A DNA stretch of 64,000 nucleotides from NCBI GenBank assembly GCA_008330645.1, contig VLTN01000003.1, positions 992,001 through 1,056,000 of the forward strand, given 5' to 3'. The first letter of the stretch is position 1. Each line of letters opens with the position of its first letter. A model generated the notes under the pieces. That model saw only the letters and a list, made by a program, of their open reading frames with translations, was not told the origin of the DNA and made no database searches. The position numbers and the translations under genes are program-made. The DNA is from Cafeteria roenbergensis (lineage: Eukaryota; Sar; Bigyra; Bicosoecida; Cafeteriaceae). Positions 30,102 to 40,071 of the stretch are shown piece by piece.

Positions 30102-32321
30102 ATGGCCGACCACGCGGGATGGCTAACGAAAAAGGCCGTGAAGACAATCTCCAAAGACAGCTGGAAGCGCAGATGGGTCACGCTTAAGGACAATATGATC
30201 ACCTACGCCACCGCCAAGGGTGCGACGCCCAAGGCGCTGCTTGTGATGACGGACGCAGCTGAGGTGGCACTGACGACTGAGCACGGCCCGCGCCATCCGC
30301 ACGAGTTTGTGGTGCGGGATGCTGGCTTCACCCTGTTCGCGTGCGGGGACTCCAGCGAGGTCACTGCCGGGTGGGTTGCCGCGCTCTCAGCGGCGGCAGC
30401 GCGGCTCAAGGAGTGCAGAGACGTGGGCAGTGAGGAGATGCTGTTTCGGCAAAAGCTCGAGGCTTTGCGCAGGGCCGAGGCCCAGGAGAGCCTCGCGCGC
30501 GCTGGTGCAGACCCGGCAGCCGGCACTGCGGAGGCAAGCCCCGGGGGCGCGGCTTCTGGCCATGCCGTTGGCGGGGCACGGGCCCAAAAGCATGGCGCAA
30601 AGTCGGCAGCCCAGCGGCGACAGAGCATCATGCGCCGCAAGGACCGCCTGCACGCCGTCAAGGCAAGCCTGGACAAGGTCACGTCCGACACGCCCATCGC
30701 GGAGGAAGCGGAGACGGACTCCTCGGGCGAGGCCGGGGGGGGGCGCGGAGCTCGCCGCAAGAGCGTTGGTGCGCGTCACGTGCTCGGGGCCGGCGTCAAT
30801 GATTATGGGCAGCTCGGCTTGAGCCGGACTTCGGCAGGCGGCGAGCCGGAGCCCTCTGTGCTCCCAGTTCTCGACGGCCCTCGCGCGCCGACGGCGCTGG
30901 CCTGCGGGTTTGACTTTTGCCTGGCCGCGACAGGCGCAGGCGTCTTCGTGTGGGGCAACGGGACGCGCGGCCAGCTGGGCGTGTCAGAGTCCTACACCGG
31001 GGCACTGCGCCCATTCCCGAACCCGCGGCTGCGCGGCAAGCCCGTCAAGTCCGTCGCCTGCGGGAACACCCACGCGCTCTTTGTGGACGCCAAGGGCGAC
31101 GTCTACGCAATGGGCTCCTCCTCGTCTGGCGCTGTGGGGATCGGGCAGGAAAAGCCCGCGAGTACCACCCCGGCGCTGTGCCTCGAAGGGCAGGACGTCA
31201 TTGCAGTGCGGGCAGGGGGCCACAACTCTGCCGCCATCACCCGGTCAGGACAGCTGTACCGCTGGGGGGACAACCGGCTCGGAGTCTTGGGCAACCCGAC
31301 CAGCGGCCTCAGCTCCATCTGGAAGCCCATGCTGTTCGACGATGAGCTGCTTGCGCACGGGGTGGTGGACATTGCCTTCGCCAGCAGCTTCACCTTGATC
31401 ATGGCAGCTGCGGCCAGCCACGGCGAGTTCCAGCCCGACTGGGTGTCCCTCGAGGCCGGGCGTCGCGCGCCCGCGGCGTTCCAACTGCTCATCTGCGGGG
31501 CGCCGGCTAGCCCTCTGTCGCACTTTGAGGAGAACCGAGTTGCGTTCACCTGCCCGCACCACACTCGCGCGTTCATGGACCAGTCGGTGACGAGGGCCAT
31601 CGCTGGAGGTCACGGATTTGCCCTGGTGCTTGCCAAGGGCTCGGTGCATTCATTCGGCGAAGGTGTCTTGGGGCACTGTACCAACAGAGCGTCGGAGGTG
31701 TGCGCAAGGCACCCTCGCAACCGCACCGACCTGGCCGGCCAGAGCAAAAGCATCGCCCATGAGCCGGTTCGGGTTCCCGACCTGGACTTGGAAGACATCG
31801 TGCAGTTGGCCTGCGGCGTCGGCCACTGCTTGGCGCTCAGCGAGCGCGGAGTCCTGTTTGGCTGGGGCTTGAATGCCTCCGGTGCGCTGGGGACATCGTC
31901 ATGCGCCGACGAGGGAGCGCCGATTCCGGCCATGGTTGCACCTGGCACCGTTGTCCGGTCTGTGAGCGCTGGCGGCGCGTTCACCATGTGCGTAGCCAAG
32001 AACGGCGAGACCAAGGCGATCAGCGACAGCCAGCGTCGTGCCCAGAATGTTGCGGACAGGTGGCTGCGCCACTTGCGCTCAGAGAGGGCCAAGCGGGACA
32101 CCGCCTCGGCCGCTGCTTCCTCGGCAGGCCCCCCGCCCCCGATTCCGCGACGCCGCCCCCACCGTTCTGGTCTGGCGGGAACACGAATTGCGGTGGAGGG
32201 TGTGGAGGATGCCGTTTCGTCGCTGCAGATGCAGATCAAGAGCGCCCTTGGCAGCGGCCTCGAGCCCGCTGACCAGAGTGGGGCCGAAGGTGAGAGCGCT
32301 GCGACGGCTGCAGCAGAGTGA
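30102..32321 (+). CDS. PH domain plus RCC1-repeat protein
   Basis: 739 residues, intronless, start ATG at 30102 in CTGCCGCCATGG. Residues 1-105 form a PH domain: ADHAGWLTKKAVKTISKDSW, KRRWVTLKDNMITYAT, and the terminal helix EVTAGWVAALSAAAARL with its invariant Trp. A charged linker with coiled coil follows. From about 225 to 630 come RCC1-type repeats: HVLGAGVNDYGQLGLS, GVFVWGNGTRGQLGVS, DVYAMGSSSSGAVGIG, QLYRWGDNRLGVLGN, SVHSFGEGVLGHC, GVLFGWGLNASGALG. PH plus RCC1 recalls plant PRAF proteins, but no FYVE finger or BRX motif is seen. The propeller may act as a guanine nucleotide exchange factor or scaffold at a phosphoinositide membrane. Confidence 0.88.
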   Translation: MADHAGWLTKKAVKTISKDSWKRRWVTLKDNMITYATAKGATPKALLVMTDAAEVALTTEHGPRHPHEFVVRDAGFTLFACGDSSEVTAGWVAALSAAAARLKECRDVGSEEMLFRQKLEALRRAEAQESLARAGADPAAGTAEASPGGAASGHAVGGARAQKHGAKSAAQRRQSIMRRKDRLHAVKASLDKVTSDTPIAEEAETDSSGEAGGGRGARRKSVGARHVLGAGVNDYGQLGLSRTSAGGEPEPSVLPVLDGPRAPTALACGFDFCLAATGAGVFVWGNGTRGQLGVSESYTGALRPFPNPRLRGKPVKSVACGNTHALFVDAKGDVYAMGSSSSGAVGIGQEKPASTTPALCLEGQDVIAVRAGGHNSAAITRSGQLYRWGDNRLGVLGNPTSGLSSIWKPMLFDDELLAHGVVDIAFASSFTLIMAAAASHGEFQPDWVSLEAGRRAPAAFQLLICGAPASPLSHFEENRVAFTCPHHTRAFMDQSVTRAIAGGHGFALVLAKGSVHSFGEGVLGHCTNRASEVCARHPRNRTDLAGQSKSIAHEPVRVPDLDLEDIVQLACGVGHCLALSERGVLFGWGLNASGALGTSSCADEGAPIPAMVAPGTVVRSVSAGGAFTMCVAKNGETKAISDSQRRAQNVADRWLRHLRSERAKRDTASAAASSAGPPPPIPRRRPHRSGLAGTRIAVEGVEDAVSSLQMQIKSALGSGLEPADQSGAEGESAATAAAE

Positions 32322-32732
32322 CGAGGCACCATCCTTTTCGTCGACACCCGCTGCAAGTGGTTGTCGAGGGGCAGGGAGGATGTGTGGCAGAGCGTCGTCG
32401 CCTCTCCTTCAGCTCCTCTGTTGCCCAGCAACGGAAGACGACGCTCGCGATCGCAGCCCGCGCTCGCGACAGCATTTCAAGCCTTGCGCGGCACTGGCAC
32501 CTGGGCGGGCAGCAAAACTTGCGCGCCTGCTGCTCGGAGGCGAGCGACTGCGCAACGTTGTATTGCAAAGCATCATCACGCAGAGTCTTCAATGTGCAAC
32601 AAGGGCATGCCACACCCGACACGAAGGCAGCGAAACACTCCTGCGACGAAAAGAAAAATGCGGGCCGCCCATGCTCTCGTGAGCACTCGCTACCAGGCCG
32701 CACATGCGCAAGGGCGGAATTTGCGGTTCTGA
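32322..32732. other. Convergent intergenic region, lower GC
   Basis: 411 bp between opposing stops. Composition is visibly less GC-rich than flanking genes (for example around 32600-32680). No coding frame with domain content; probably two 3' UTRs. Confidence 0.4.
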
Positions 32733-33143
32733 TCACTCTGTGTCGTCCAGAATCTGCCTGACCTGAGCCATGGCAGCCGCAATGACGTCTGGGGAGCCTC
32801 TGAAGGACACGATGGCAGTGTCGTTGGCGGCGTTCTTGATGGAAACGCTGGCCCCCGACTCGTCCCGAACGCGCTTGATCGTCGTTCCGCCTCTGCCGAT
32901 GATGCGTCCGGCCATTTTGCGGGGAACCACCATGGACGACGCGCCCCCTTCGGCCCCTGCGCGGGTCTTTGCGCTTGGCGTCCTTCCCCGTCCGCGGGTT
33001 CCCGTGGCGGGGGCGGGGGCAGGCGCTGCGGCCGTCCCGACGGAGGCCGCTCCCATGGCGAGCGCTTGCGCCGTGTCGATCGCGCGTTTGCGGTAGAACC
33101 GCCCGTGAGACTCGACCACAATGGTGGCAGCGGGGGCCGCCAT
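32733..33143 (-). CDS. Small single-KH-domain RNA-binding protein
   Basis: 136 residues, intronless, ATG at 33143. The N-terminal half (MAAPAATIVVESHGRFYRKR, then an Ala/Pro-rich linker with a basic patch TRGRGRTPSAKTR) precedes one KH domain at about residues 70-134. That domain contains SSMVVPRKMAGRIIGRGGTT with the GRGG loop of the GxxG motif, IKRVRDESGASVSIKNAAN and IVSFRGSPDVIAAAMAQVRQ. This is the type I KH pattern of hnRNP K/PCBP/vigilin proteins that bind single-stranded RNA. The frame is open upstream, but no Met gives a more convincing start. It is divergent from NOL10. Confidence 0.85.
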   Translation of the reverse strand: MAAPAATIVVESHGRFYRKRAIDTAQALAMGAASVGTAAAPAPAPATGTRGRGRTPSAKTRAGAEGGASSMVVPRKMAGRIIGRGGTTIKRVRDESGASVSIKNAANDTAIVSFRGSPDVIAAAMAQVRQILDDTE

Positions 33144-33326
33144 CCCTTCTAGCCGCGCACCGGCGCCCTGCGCGTCCGGTGTGCGGGCCTCCCGCGAGTC
33201 GTCAGCGAGGCACTGCTGAGTGTTGGGGCGCCGGCAGAGCCGCAGCCGCTGCGGACGCCTGCAGGGTTGCAGCGAAGACGGCACCCCAGCCTTCGGCGCG
33301 AGGCGCAGCCGCCGCCGAAAGCCGCC
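33144..33326. promoter_or_regulatory. Bidirectional promoter region (KH protein / NOL10)
   Basis: 183 bp between outward ATGs of two RNA-related genes, which would allow coordinated expression. No motif recognised. Confidence 0.35.
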
Positions 33327-35453
33327 ATGTCCCTTCGGGCACAGGTCTCGAATGGGGTGCGGGTCTACAACCTGGCCGCCACCAAGAGCCTGCCGGAGTG
33401 GCTCAAGGACGGGAAGAGCCGCAAGGCCTTGCGCCGCAACGACGACTTTGTGCGCCGCGTGGAGCTCATCCAGGACTTCGCCTACCCCACGGCTGCGTCG
33501 TGCATCACCATGACGCCCGACCAGCAGTTCATCGTCACGGCGGGGGAGTACCCGCCTCAGATTCGCGTGTACGACGTGCAAGAGCTCTCGCTCAAGTTCG
33601 AGCGGCACCTCGACTCGGGCGTGGTGCGCACGGTGTGCCTCTCGCAGGACTGGAGGAAGCTTGCGCTTCTGCACGACGACCGGTTCATCGAGCTGCACGC
33701 GCAAGCGGGCCGCCACGCGCGAGTGCGCATCCCGCGCTTCGGTCGCGACATGGCCCTCCGCGCCGAGAGCGCGGAGCTGCTGGTGCCCGCGGCCGGAGGG
33801 CAGATGTTCCGCCTGAGCCTCGAGGCCGGGCGCTTCATGGCGCCGCTGGAGAGCAGCTCCCCGGGCCTGAACCGCGTGTCCGTGTGCGCGGCCACGGGTC
33901 TCGTCGCCGCCGGCGGCGAGGACGGCTTCGTGGAGATCTGGGACATGCGGGCGAAGCGCCGCGCGTCGCGGATCCACGCGCTGGACGCGCGCGCCAACCC
34001 GGCCCGGGGCGCCGCCCCAGAGGCTGGCTGCGAGGTGACGTCGCTGCTGCTGGACAGCGGCGCCATGACGCTCGTCACCGGCGCCAGCGACGGCCACGCC
34101 GTCGTGCACGATATCCGATCCTCTCGCCCCCGCCTGACCGTCGACCACCGCTCCGACGAGCCCATCGGGGCCGTGCGCCTGGTTCGGCCGCAGCACCCCG
34201 GAGCCTCCCCGCTCCTCATGACCGCAGACCGCACCTCCATCAGGTTCTGGGACCGCGCCTCAGGCGCACTCTTCACCGCGCTGGAGCCCGGCTGCGGCAT
34301 CAACGACGTCGTGCTGGCAGGCGAGGCGGCCGTCGCGGGCGCGGCCGCTCACTCGTCCATCGAGTCGGCCATCGGAGGCGAGTCCGACGCGTCCAGGGTC
34401 ACGCGCGACTCCGGCCTCGTCCTGGTCGCGGGAGAGCAGAGCCGAATGGTGCCCATGTATGTGCCCGACCTGGGCCCCGCCCCCCGCTGGGCGTCGTACA
34501 TCGACACCCTCACGGAGGAGCTGGAGGAGGGCAAGTCCGCCGCCGCCGCCGCGGTTGGCAAGGAGGACACGTCTGGGGCCGTGTTCGAGGACTACAAGTT
34601 CGTGGCCAAGCAGGACCTCGATAAGCTGGGCCTCTCGCACCTCGTGGGTACGCCGCTCCTGCACGCATACATGCACGGGTTTTACATCGACCGCAAGCTC
34701 TACCAGCGGGCCATCGCGGCGGCAGACCCGGACGCCTACAGCCGCTGGCAGGCCTCCAAGCGGGCCAAGGCCGCCGAGAAGGAGGACCGAATCCTCCTGC
34801 AGCAGCCGCGGCGCCGTACCAAGGTCAACCACGCACTGGCGGCGAAGCTGCAGGCGGCGGCGGCCGCGGCGGGGCCGGACGGGGAGGAGGGCGGCGGCCC
34901 CAGCCTGGTGGGCGACGATCGATTCGGCAAGGTGTTCAGCGACCCAGCGTTTGCCGTGGACGACGACGCTGCCGCCTTCTTCGACCTGCGGCGCGGGGGT
35001 GCGTCCGGCCGGGCCGGGCAGGCCGTGGACAGCGACGGCGAGGACGAGGGGGGGGGCGACGGGGAGGAGTGGGCCGGAGCCCCGCGGCGGCGGAAGCGGC
35101 CCCGGCCCGCCCACGACGACGCGGACGACGAGGACGCAGGCGTCAGCGTGGGGGCGCTGCTCGCCGCCTCGGGCGCGGCCAGTTCGTCGGCGGCTCGCGG
35201 CGGCTCCGCCGCCGGCGCCGACCCCTCTGGCATGGACGGTGTGAGGCTCCTCGACGGTGGCGGGCGGGAAAAAACCTTCGTGCCCAGCGGCGCCGCTGCC
35301 AAGGGGAGCAAGAAGGCACGGAGGGAGGCGGAGGCAGCTGCGGCCGCGGCCGCGGCGGTTGGGGCCAAGCCCAAGAAGAAGAAGCAGCAGCAGCAGCGTG
35401 CCGGCAAGAAGGGCGGCGCTAAGCGCTCTGGGGGCGGCGGCAAGAGGCGGTGA
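33327..35453 (+). CDS. NOL10: Nucleolar protein 10 (Enp2 homologue)
   Basis: 708 residues, intronless, start at AAAGCCGCCATGT. The N-terminus reads VSNGVRVYNLAATKSLPEWL, as in Enp2/NOL10. A WD40 propeller spans about residues 45-380 (CITMTPDQQFIVTAGEYPPQ, VCAATGLVAAGGEDGFVEIW, GCEVTSLLLDSGAMTLVTG, TSIRFWDRASGALFTALEPG). The family-specific block follows: PRWASYIDTLTEEL, YKFVAKQDLDKLGLSHLVGT, LLHAYMHGFYIDRKLYQ. A NUC153 motif is present (DDRFGKVFSDPAFAVDD). The tail is acidic then Lys-rich, typical of nucleolar proteins. Enp2 is a component of the small-subunit processome and 90S pre-ribosome in 18S rRNA maturation. Confidence 0.95.
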   Translation: MSLRAQVSNGVRVYNLAATKSLPEWLKDGKSRKALRRNDDFVRRVELIQDFAYPTAASCITMTPDQQFIVTAGEYPPQIRVYDVQELSLKFERHLDSGVVRTVCLSQDWRKLALLHDDRFIELHAQAGRHARVRIPRFGRDMALRAESAELLVPAAGGQMFRLSLEAGRFMAPLESSSPGLNRVSVCAATGLVAAGGEDGFVEIWDMRAKRRASRIHALDARANPARGAAPEAGCEVTSLLLDSGAMTLVTGASDGHAVVHDIRSSRPRLTVDHRSDEPIGAVRLVRPQHPGASPLLMTADRTSIRFWDRASGALFTALEPGCGINDVVLAGEAAVAGAAAHSSIESAIGGESDASRVTRDSGLVLVAGEQSRMVPMYVPDLGPAPRWASYIDTLTEELEEGKSAAAAAVGKEDTSGAVFEDYKFVAKQDLDKLGLSHLVGTPLLHAYMHGFYIDRKLYQRAIAAADPDAYSRWQASKRAKAAEKEDRILLQQPRRRTKVNHALAAKLQAAAAAAGPDGEEGGGPSLVGDDRFGKVFSDPAFAVDDDAAAFFDLRRGGASGRAGQAVDSDGEDEGGGDGEEWAGAPRRRKRPRPAHDDADDEDAGVSVGALLAASGAASSSAARGGSAAGADPSGMDGVRLLDGGGREKTFVPSGAAAKGSKKARREAEAAAAAAAAVGAKPKKKKQQQQRAGKKGGAKRSGGGGKRR

Positions 35454-35689
35454 GAGCGGACACCCCGGGGACAGAGTGGCCGCGCGAACAGCAGCGGCTG
35501 CCATGCTCTGGCCTGCTTACGTGCCTGCATGTATGGCTGCGCGCGCGTGCCCGAGTGTGTGTGGCAGCGGTTTCTACAACACTCGACGGACGGAGTGGTC
35601 GCCTCCTACACGCCCCCCCTCCCACCCACCGCACTGCCTCGCTCGCGAGATTCTCAAGGCCGCGCGCCCCACGACAGACACCTGCTGCG
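35454..35689. other. Convergent 3' region with GT tract
   Basis: Short space after NOL10. GAGTGTGTGTGGCAGCGG at about 35553-35570, 100 bp past the stop, is a candidate 3'-end signal. Confidence 0.4.
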
Positions 35690-38119
35690 TCAGCGAAACA
35701 CGGCCTTGACGCGGCTTGCCAGCGATACCTCCACTGCCGTGCGCGCATCGCCAGCCGCTATGACCGGCCGGCAAGCTGTCGCGCCGAGCAGGGAGACCGT
35801 CATCCGCACCGGGCACCGAGCCGCCGCAGCGGGCTCCGAGGCAGCCAGCGACAGCCTGGCGACGAGAACGAGTGGCTTGCCCGGCGTGAGGGCAGCAGCT
35901 GGCAGCCGCCACATCACCTGCTTGTGCTTGGCCGACCAGCGAGCCTCATCGCTCGCCCACCCGCCGGGCATGGGCCCGGGCGCGAACGGGAAGGCGGGGA
36001 GCTGGACCACGATCTCTGCGCGGCCGACGCTCCCGCCAGCCGCTGAAACGCTCTTGTGAACGGCCACTGTCACCGTTAGCTTGACGGCGTCGCCCTCCCT
36101 GGATGCCTCCGCCCCGGCCTTGACGAGAGAAGGCCAGAAGCCAGCCCCGGAGACGAAGCGAGCCACGGCCGATGGATGCCCAGTGGCGGCACCTGCACCG
36201 GCACCGGCACCGGCTGCGGCAGGAGTTGCGGAGCGGCGAATCGTCCACGTTCCGGCGCCTGCATCGTCCCGCGTCGGTCCTTCGCAAGCCATGTGCGAGT
36301 CATCCTTGTGGGTCCGCACCCAGTCAATCGCGCCGGGAACCGCTTCGGCCAGGCTGACGGACCAGGGCCCCTCGCCTCCCAGGTTCACGTCTGCCTTGAC
36401 GTTGCATTTGCGCCCGGCCGCCGACTGCGTCAGATCGACCTCCTCCCTCACCTCCACGCGCACGCGGCGGCGCGGGGCGGGCGACGCCGGCTGGCGGGGC
36501 GGCGCGGGGGGCGGGGCAGGCGCAGCCGCGCGACGCGACGGCGGTCCCGGGCGCGCTGGGTGCATGCCCGAGCCAGAGGGGATGGCGCCCGCCGAGCCAA
36601 CGGCCGCAGTTTCGACCGACAGTCCGGAAGGACCAGCCGCGCACGATGCCTCAAGCCCCGCGCCTGCGGCTTCGGCGGTCGAGCCGCCGCTCCTGGCTGC
36701 GGGGACCATGTCCGCAGGCGTCCGCTGCGGTGGGCCAGCGGCTCCGCCGGCAGGCGCCGCCTGCTCGGAGAGGGCGGTGCCACCAGCTCCCACCGCTTCC
36801 GCGGCCGCTTCCGCGGCCGCTGCTGCCTTGGCCGCTGCTGCCTGCTTGGCCCGACGCGCCACCAGCGCCATGAGTCTCCCCGCAGCGCCTGCCGGACCGC
36901 CAGAGCTAGGGGCAGCCTCGCCGCCGGCTTGCGCAGCTGCGTTGACGTCTGTCCCGCGCGCCTGGCCGCCGGCAAGCGCGGCGCCGGCAGTGCGGTCGCC
37001 GTCGTCGTCGTCGTCCTCCTCCTCGTCATCGAACCGCAAAGAGCCCGATCGCAGCAAGTCAGGCGGGGCCGCACTCGACGCGCCGCCCCCCTCTTGCTCC
37101 GCCAGCGCCCAGCTTTCCCCTCTCAGCAGCCGCGCGGCTGCCGCAGCCTCTGGAGCCGCGTCCGAAGACGCGTCTGTCGTCAGCGGCGCACAACTCGCAG
37201 AGCCTCGAGCCATGGCCTGCGCGGCTGCGGCCTCCTCACGGGCGGCGCTCCCTGTGGCAGGCGTTCCTGCGCCAGCCGGGCCGCCTGACATGGACCCAGC
37301 GGCAGCGGCGGCGGCGGATGGCGTTGCGGCTCTGCCGACGGCCAGGCCGCGCGCCGTGGCCACCAGGGCCGCTGATGCCGTCGCCAGCGCGAGTTGCGCC
37401 CTTCCGATTGTCGAGAGGCTGCCGCCCGACGCCGCTGCCGCCCCTGCTGGCCGCAGTGGGGCCGACAGCCCAGACGTTGTCAGAGGCTCTCCCGCCTGCT
37501 CCGTCCCCCCCGCGAGGCTGGCGGCTGCCAGGCCCAGCGCAAGCTCCCCGTCGGAGGGCACCGACGCTCGCGGCGCCCCTCCAAATGGGAGGTGCTCCTC
37601 CGCCCCGGCGCCGTCCCCCGCCGCGCCGGCCGCTGCGACGGCCAGGTCGCTCGCCGCGGACACCGCGCCCCAGCCGCTGGACGAGCCGCCAGCCAGCAGG
37701 CAGGTGAGGATGGCGCGGTTGAAGACGTCGGCGTGGTGGGTACACACTGTGCTGGCGAGCCGGACGGAGACCGGGCCGCCGCCCGTGCCCGCTGCAGTCC
37801 GCCTGAGCGCCTGAGCGCAAGCGCGGGCCACCTGCGCGGCGGAAACGGTCGCCCCCGACGTGGGCGCGAGCGCTGCGCAAACCGTCACCGAGTCTACCGA
37901 GTGAGTGGAGAGCTCCAGCCCGGTGCCGGCGGCAATGCAGCCGGGTGATCCGTGCGGCGCGCCCGCGAAGGCCGCCCGCTCCAGCGAGCGCGACACCGCC
38001 TGCCACACGCTGCCCCAATCCGACCCCGCGCACGGGCTCGCGCCCCACGGCGAGAAAGAGCCCAGAACAGCCCCGTCGCGGTGGCTCAGCACCGCGACCC
38101 CGCACGGCGGCGCCGCCAT
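35690..38119 (-). CDS. Mu-adaptin-like protein: possible longin domain plus mu-homology domain
   Basis: 809 residues, intronless. Residues ~1-165 start CGVAVLSHRDGAVLGSFSPW and contain DSVTVCAALAP with a helix VSAAQVARACAQALRRTAAG, compatible with a longin fold as in mu subunits. About 380 residues of Ala/Gly/Pro-rich, acidic linker follow, including DDEEEDDDDDGDRTAGA. From about 550 on, beta-rich sequence resembles a mu-homology domain: RVRVEVREEVDLTQSA, CNVKADVNLGGEGPWSVSLA, DAVKLTVTVAVHKS, RAEIVVQLPAFPFAPG, WSAKHKQVMWRLPAAALTPG and a terminal KAVFR. AP mu subunits and TSET/TPLATE mu-like subunits share this order. Which complex, if any, it joins is unclear. It is divergent from the desaturase gene. 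Confidence 0.45.
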   Translation of the reverse strand: MAAPPCGVAVLSHRDGAVLGSFSPWGASPCAGSDWGSVWQAVSRSLERAAFAGAPHGSPGCIAAGTGLELSTHSVDSVTVCAALAPTSGATVSAAQVARACAQALRRTAAGTGGGPVSVRLASTVCTHHADVFNRAILTCLLAGGSSSGWGAVSAASDLAVAAAGAAGDGAGAEEHLPFGGAPRASVPSDGELALGLAAASLAGGTEQAGEPLTTSGLSAPLRPAGAAAASGGSLSTIGRAQLALATASAALVATARGLAVGRAATPSAAAAAAGSMSGGPAGAGTPATGSAAREEAAAAQAMARGSASCAPLTTDASSDAAPEAAAAARLLRGESWALAEQEGGGASSAAPPDLLRSGSLRFDDEEEDDDDDGDRTAGAALAGGQARGTDVNAAAQAGGEAAPSSGGPAGAAGRLMALVARRAKQAAAAKAAAAAEAAAEAVGAGGTALSEQAAPAGGAAGPPQRTPADMVPAARSGGSTAEAAGAGLEASCAAGPSGLSVETAAVGSAGAIPSGSGMHPARPGPPSRRAAAPAPPPAPPRQPASPAPRRRVRVEVREEVDLTQSAAGRKCNVKADVNLGGEGPWSVSLAEAVPGAIDWVRTHKDDSHMACEGPTRDDAGAGTWTIRRSATPAAAGAGAGAGAATGHPSAVARFVSGAGFWPSLVKAGAEASREGDAVKLTVTVAVHKSVSAAGGSVGRAEIVVQLPAFPFAPGPMPGGWASDEARWSAKHKQVMWRLPAAALTPGKPLVLVARLSLAASEPAAAARCPVRMTVSLLGATACRPVIAAGDARTAVEVSLASRVKAVFR

Positions 38120-38356
38120 GGAGCCCCTTCACAGGCGGCCCGGTGCCCCTTCGGGGCGCCGCGGGACAGTGCCGCTTCGGTGCCGCCGCCCAGGCCGCGA
38201 GCTCGGCCCTCCAACGAGGACGCGCGCGCGCCGGGAGGCTGGGCTCGCTGTGACAGGGGCGAACCTGCAGCAGAGCCGGCACTTGCAGTGGCGATCGACC
38301 AAGCACGGTTGAGGCGGTGCTCGTGCAGTTGCTTCACCTCCGGGATTTCGCCGGCA
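38120..38356. promoter_or_regulatory. Bidirectional intergenic region (mu-like / desaturase)
   Basis: 237 bp between outward ATGs. No TATA box or repeat is seen. Confidence 0.3.
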
Positions 38357-40071
38357 ATGACGTCCCAAACGGCCCCGAAGCCGGCCCCCAAGCCCCGGGC
38401 CAAGCTCCCCGTGGCCAACACCGACCTCACGGTGGAGCGGCGCGAGGCGGTCTTCCACCTGCCGTCCGGCCTTGCCGATGTCGTGACGTCAATGCTCCGA
38501 GACAAGCGTGACCTGCAGCTCGTGGAGGCGCTGCTGAGCATCTTGCTCATCGTGCCCACGTCGGCCGCCCTGGTGTTCCTGGCCCCGTGGTGGCAGCTCA
38601 AGGTCGTTCTCGGGCTGCTGCACGTGCCTTTCGTGTTCGTGGTGTTTGCGGCACGCTTCATTCTCGGCCTTCACTATTGGTCCCACGCGCCCCGCGGCTC
38701 CGTCTGGACCAAGGGCATGCCCTTCGCGAGCGTCCTTCAGGCAATCCCCACCATGTTCATCGCCCCCTTCTTTGGCATCCCGGCGGGCATGTACTACCTC
38801 CACCACGTCGCGATGCACCACCGCGACAACAACGTGAGCGTTTTCTAAGCCACTGCAAGTGCCTTCGCGGAGGCTGCCTCGCAGCCAAGACCCGCAGCAG
38901 GCCGCCCCATGGCCCCACCGTGCGCCGTCCTGTGCGGCTTTGCGCGTGCTGCGGTGGGGCGCCAGCCCCGCTCGCACAGCGAATGCCGTCGCGGGACGCG
39001 CGGAAGGCGCGCCCTCGCAAGCGAGTCATTTGCTTGTCGAGAAGTTGGCACCCTCCTTGGGTCGCCCCGACCCCACGAGCCGCGGGGCAGTTCTGTGCAT
39101 GCCCCGCCGGATGCCCGAGCTTCCCATCGATGCTCGGCAGGCGGGCGGACCCGTCCGGTGGAAGAACGGCCCGTCGAAGCATTTGGGCCGTTATGGACGG
39201 GAGTCACCGCCGACTGCCCGGCGCAGGGGTCGCCGGCTGCGCGCCTCCCCGCGCAAGAACGTCATGGACGCGCAAGTCGATCGCTCTTGCGGTCCGAGGG
39301 CTCGCGCGCAGCTGTCGCTCTCGCGTTCGAACTGCGCTTGCTCTCCGTCTCTGCCCGGCTTGATTCGATTCGCAGATGGCCCCGGCGGACCTTTCGTCCA
39401 CCATGCCGTACCAGCGCAACTCGATCCTCGGGTTCTTGCACTACTGGGCTCGCTTCTTCTTCTTCGCGCTCTTCGAGCTGCCCATTCACAGCCTCAACGC
39501 CGGGAACTACCGCCTCCTCGCCCAGGGCATCGCCAGCGCCGCCTTCTTCCTCGCCAAAATCTTCTTGCTGATGCAGGTCGACGCCATCGCGACCACCTTT
39601 GTCTTCGTCTTGCCCTTCTTCGTGGCCTCGCTCGCCCTCATGTTCGGGAACTGGAGCCAGCACATCTTCGTCGACCCCGACGCCTACGAGGACGGTGTCG
39701 CCAAGGACGCCGACGCGGTCAACTACAGCCTCACCTTCAACTGCATGAACAGCCCGGAGAACGGCATGACCTTCAACGACGGCTACCACATCATCCACCA
39801 CCGCTGGGCCTCCCTCCACTGGGCAGACCTCCCCCAGAAGTGCATCGACGACCTCGAGGCCCACGCCCGGAACGACGCCCTCATCTTCAGCGACGCCGAC
39901 CCCATGGCCATTGGCCTCGCCGTCATGTCCGGCAACTGGGACTGGGTCGTGAGCCGCTACGTGCACTACGGCCAGACCCCCGTGCCGCGCACGCCCAAGG
40001 AGATCGAGGCCGAGCTGAAGCGCCGCCTCGCGCCCATCCAGTGCGGTCCCTCCAAGTCGAAGGCCCTCTGA
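38357..40071 (+). CDS. Membrane fatty-acid desaturase family protein
   Basis: 390 residues from exons 38357-38833 and 39376-40071; the 542-bp intron is GTGAGC...TTCGCAG, phase 0. The three histidine clusters of membrane di-iron desaturases and hydroxylases are present. They are HYWSH (HxxxH, about residue 110), LHHVAMHHRDNN (HxxxHH, about 150) and YHIIHHRW (HxxHH, about 296), with NWSQH between the second and third. Helices include LVEALLSILLIVPTSAALVF, VVLGLLHVPFVFVVFAA and TTFVFVLPFFVASLALMFG. The second cluster lies right before the intron, so both exons are needed for the active site. Substrate and regiospecificity cannot be read from sequence; lipid or hydrocarbon oxidation in the ER is inferred. 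Confidence 0.88.

Noticed and set aside
32733-34196. 487-codon N-terminally extended version of the KH protein
   Set aside because: The extension lies antisense to NOL10 and is Arg/His/Val-rich without domain content; the 136-residue form from ATG 33143 is sufficient.
36081-37814. 577-codon plus-strand open frame
   Set aside because: Antisense shadow of the Ala/Gly-rich linker of the mu-like protein.
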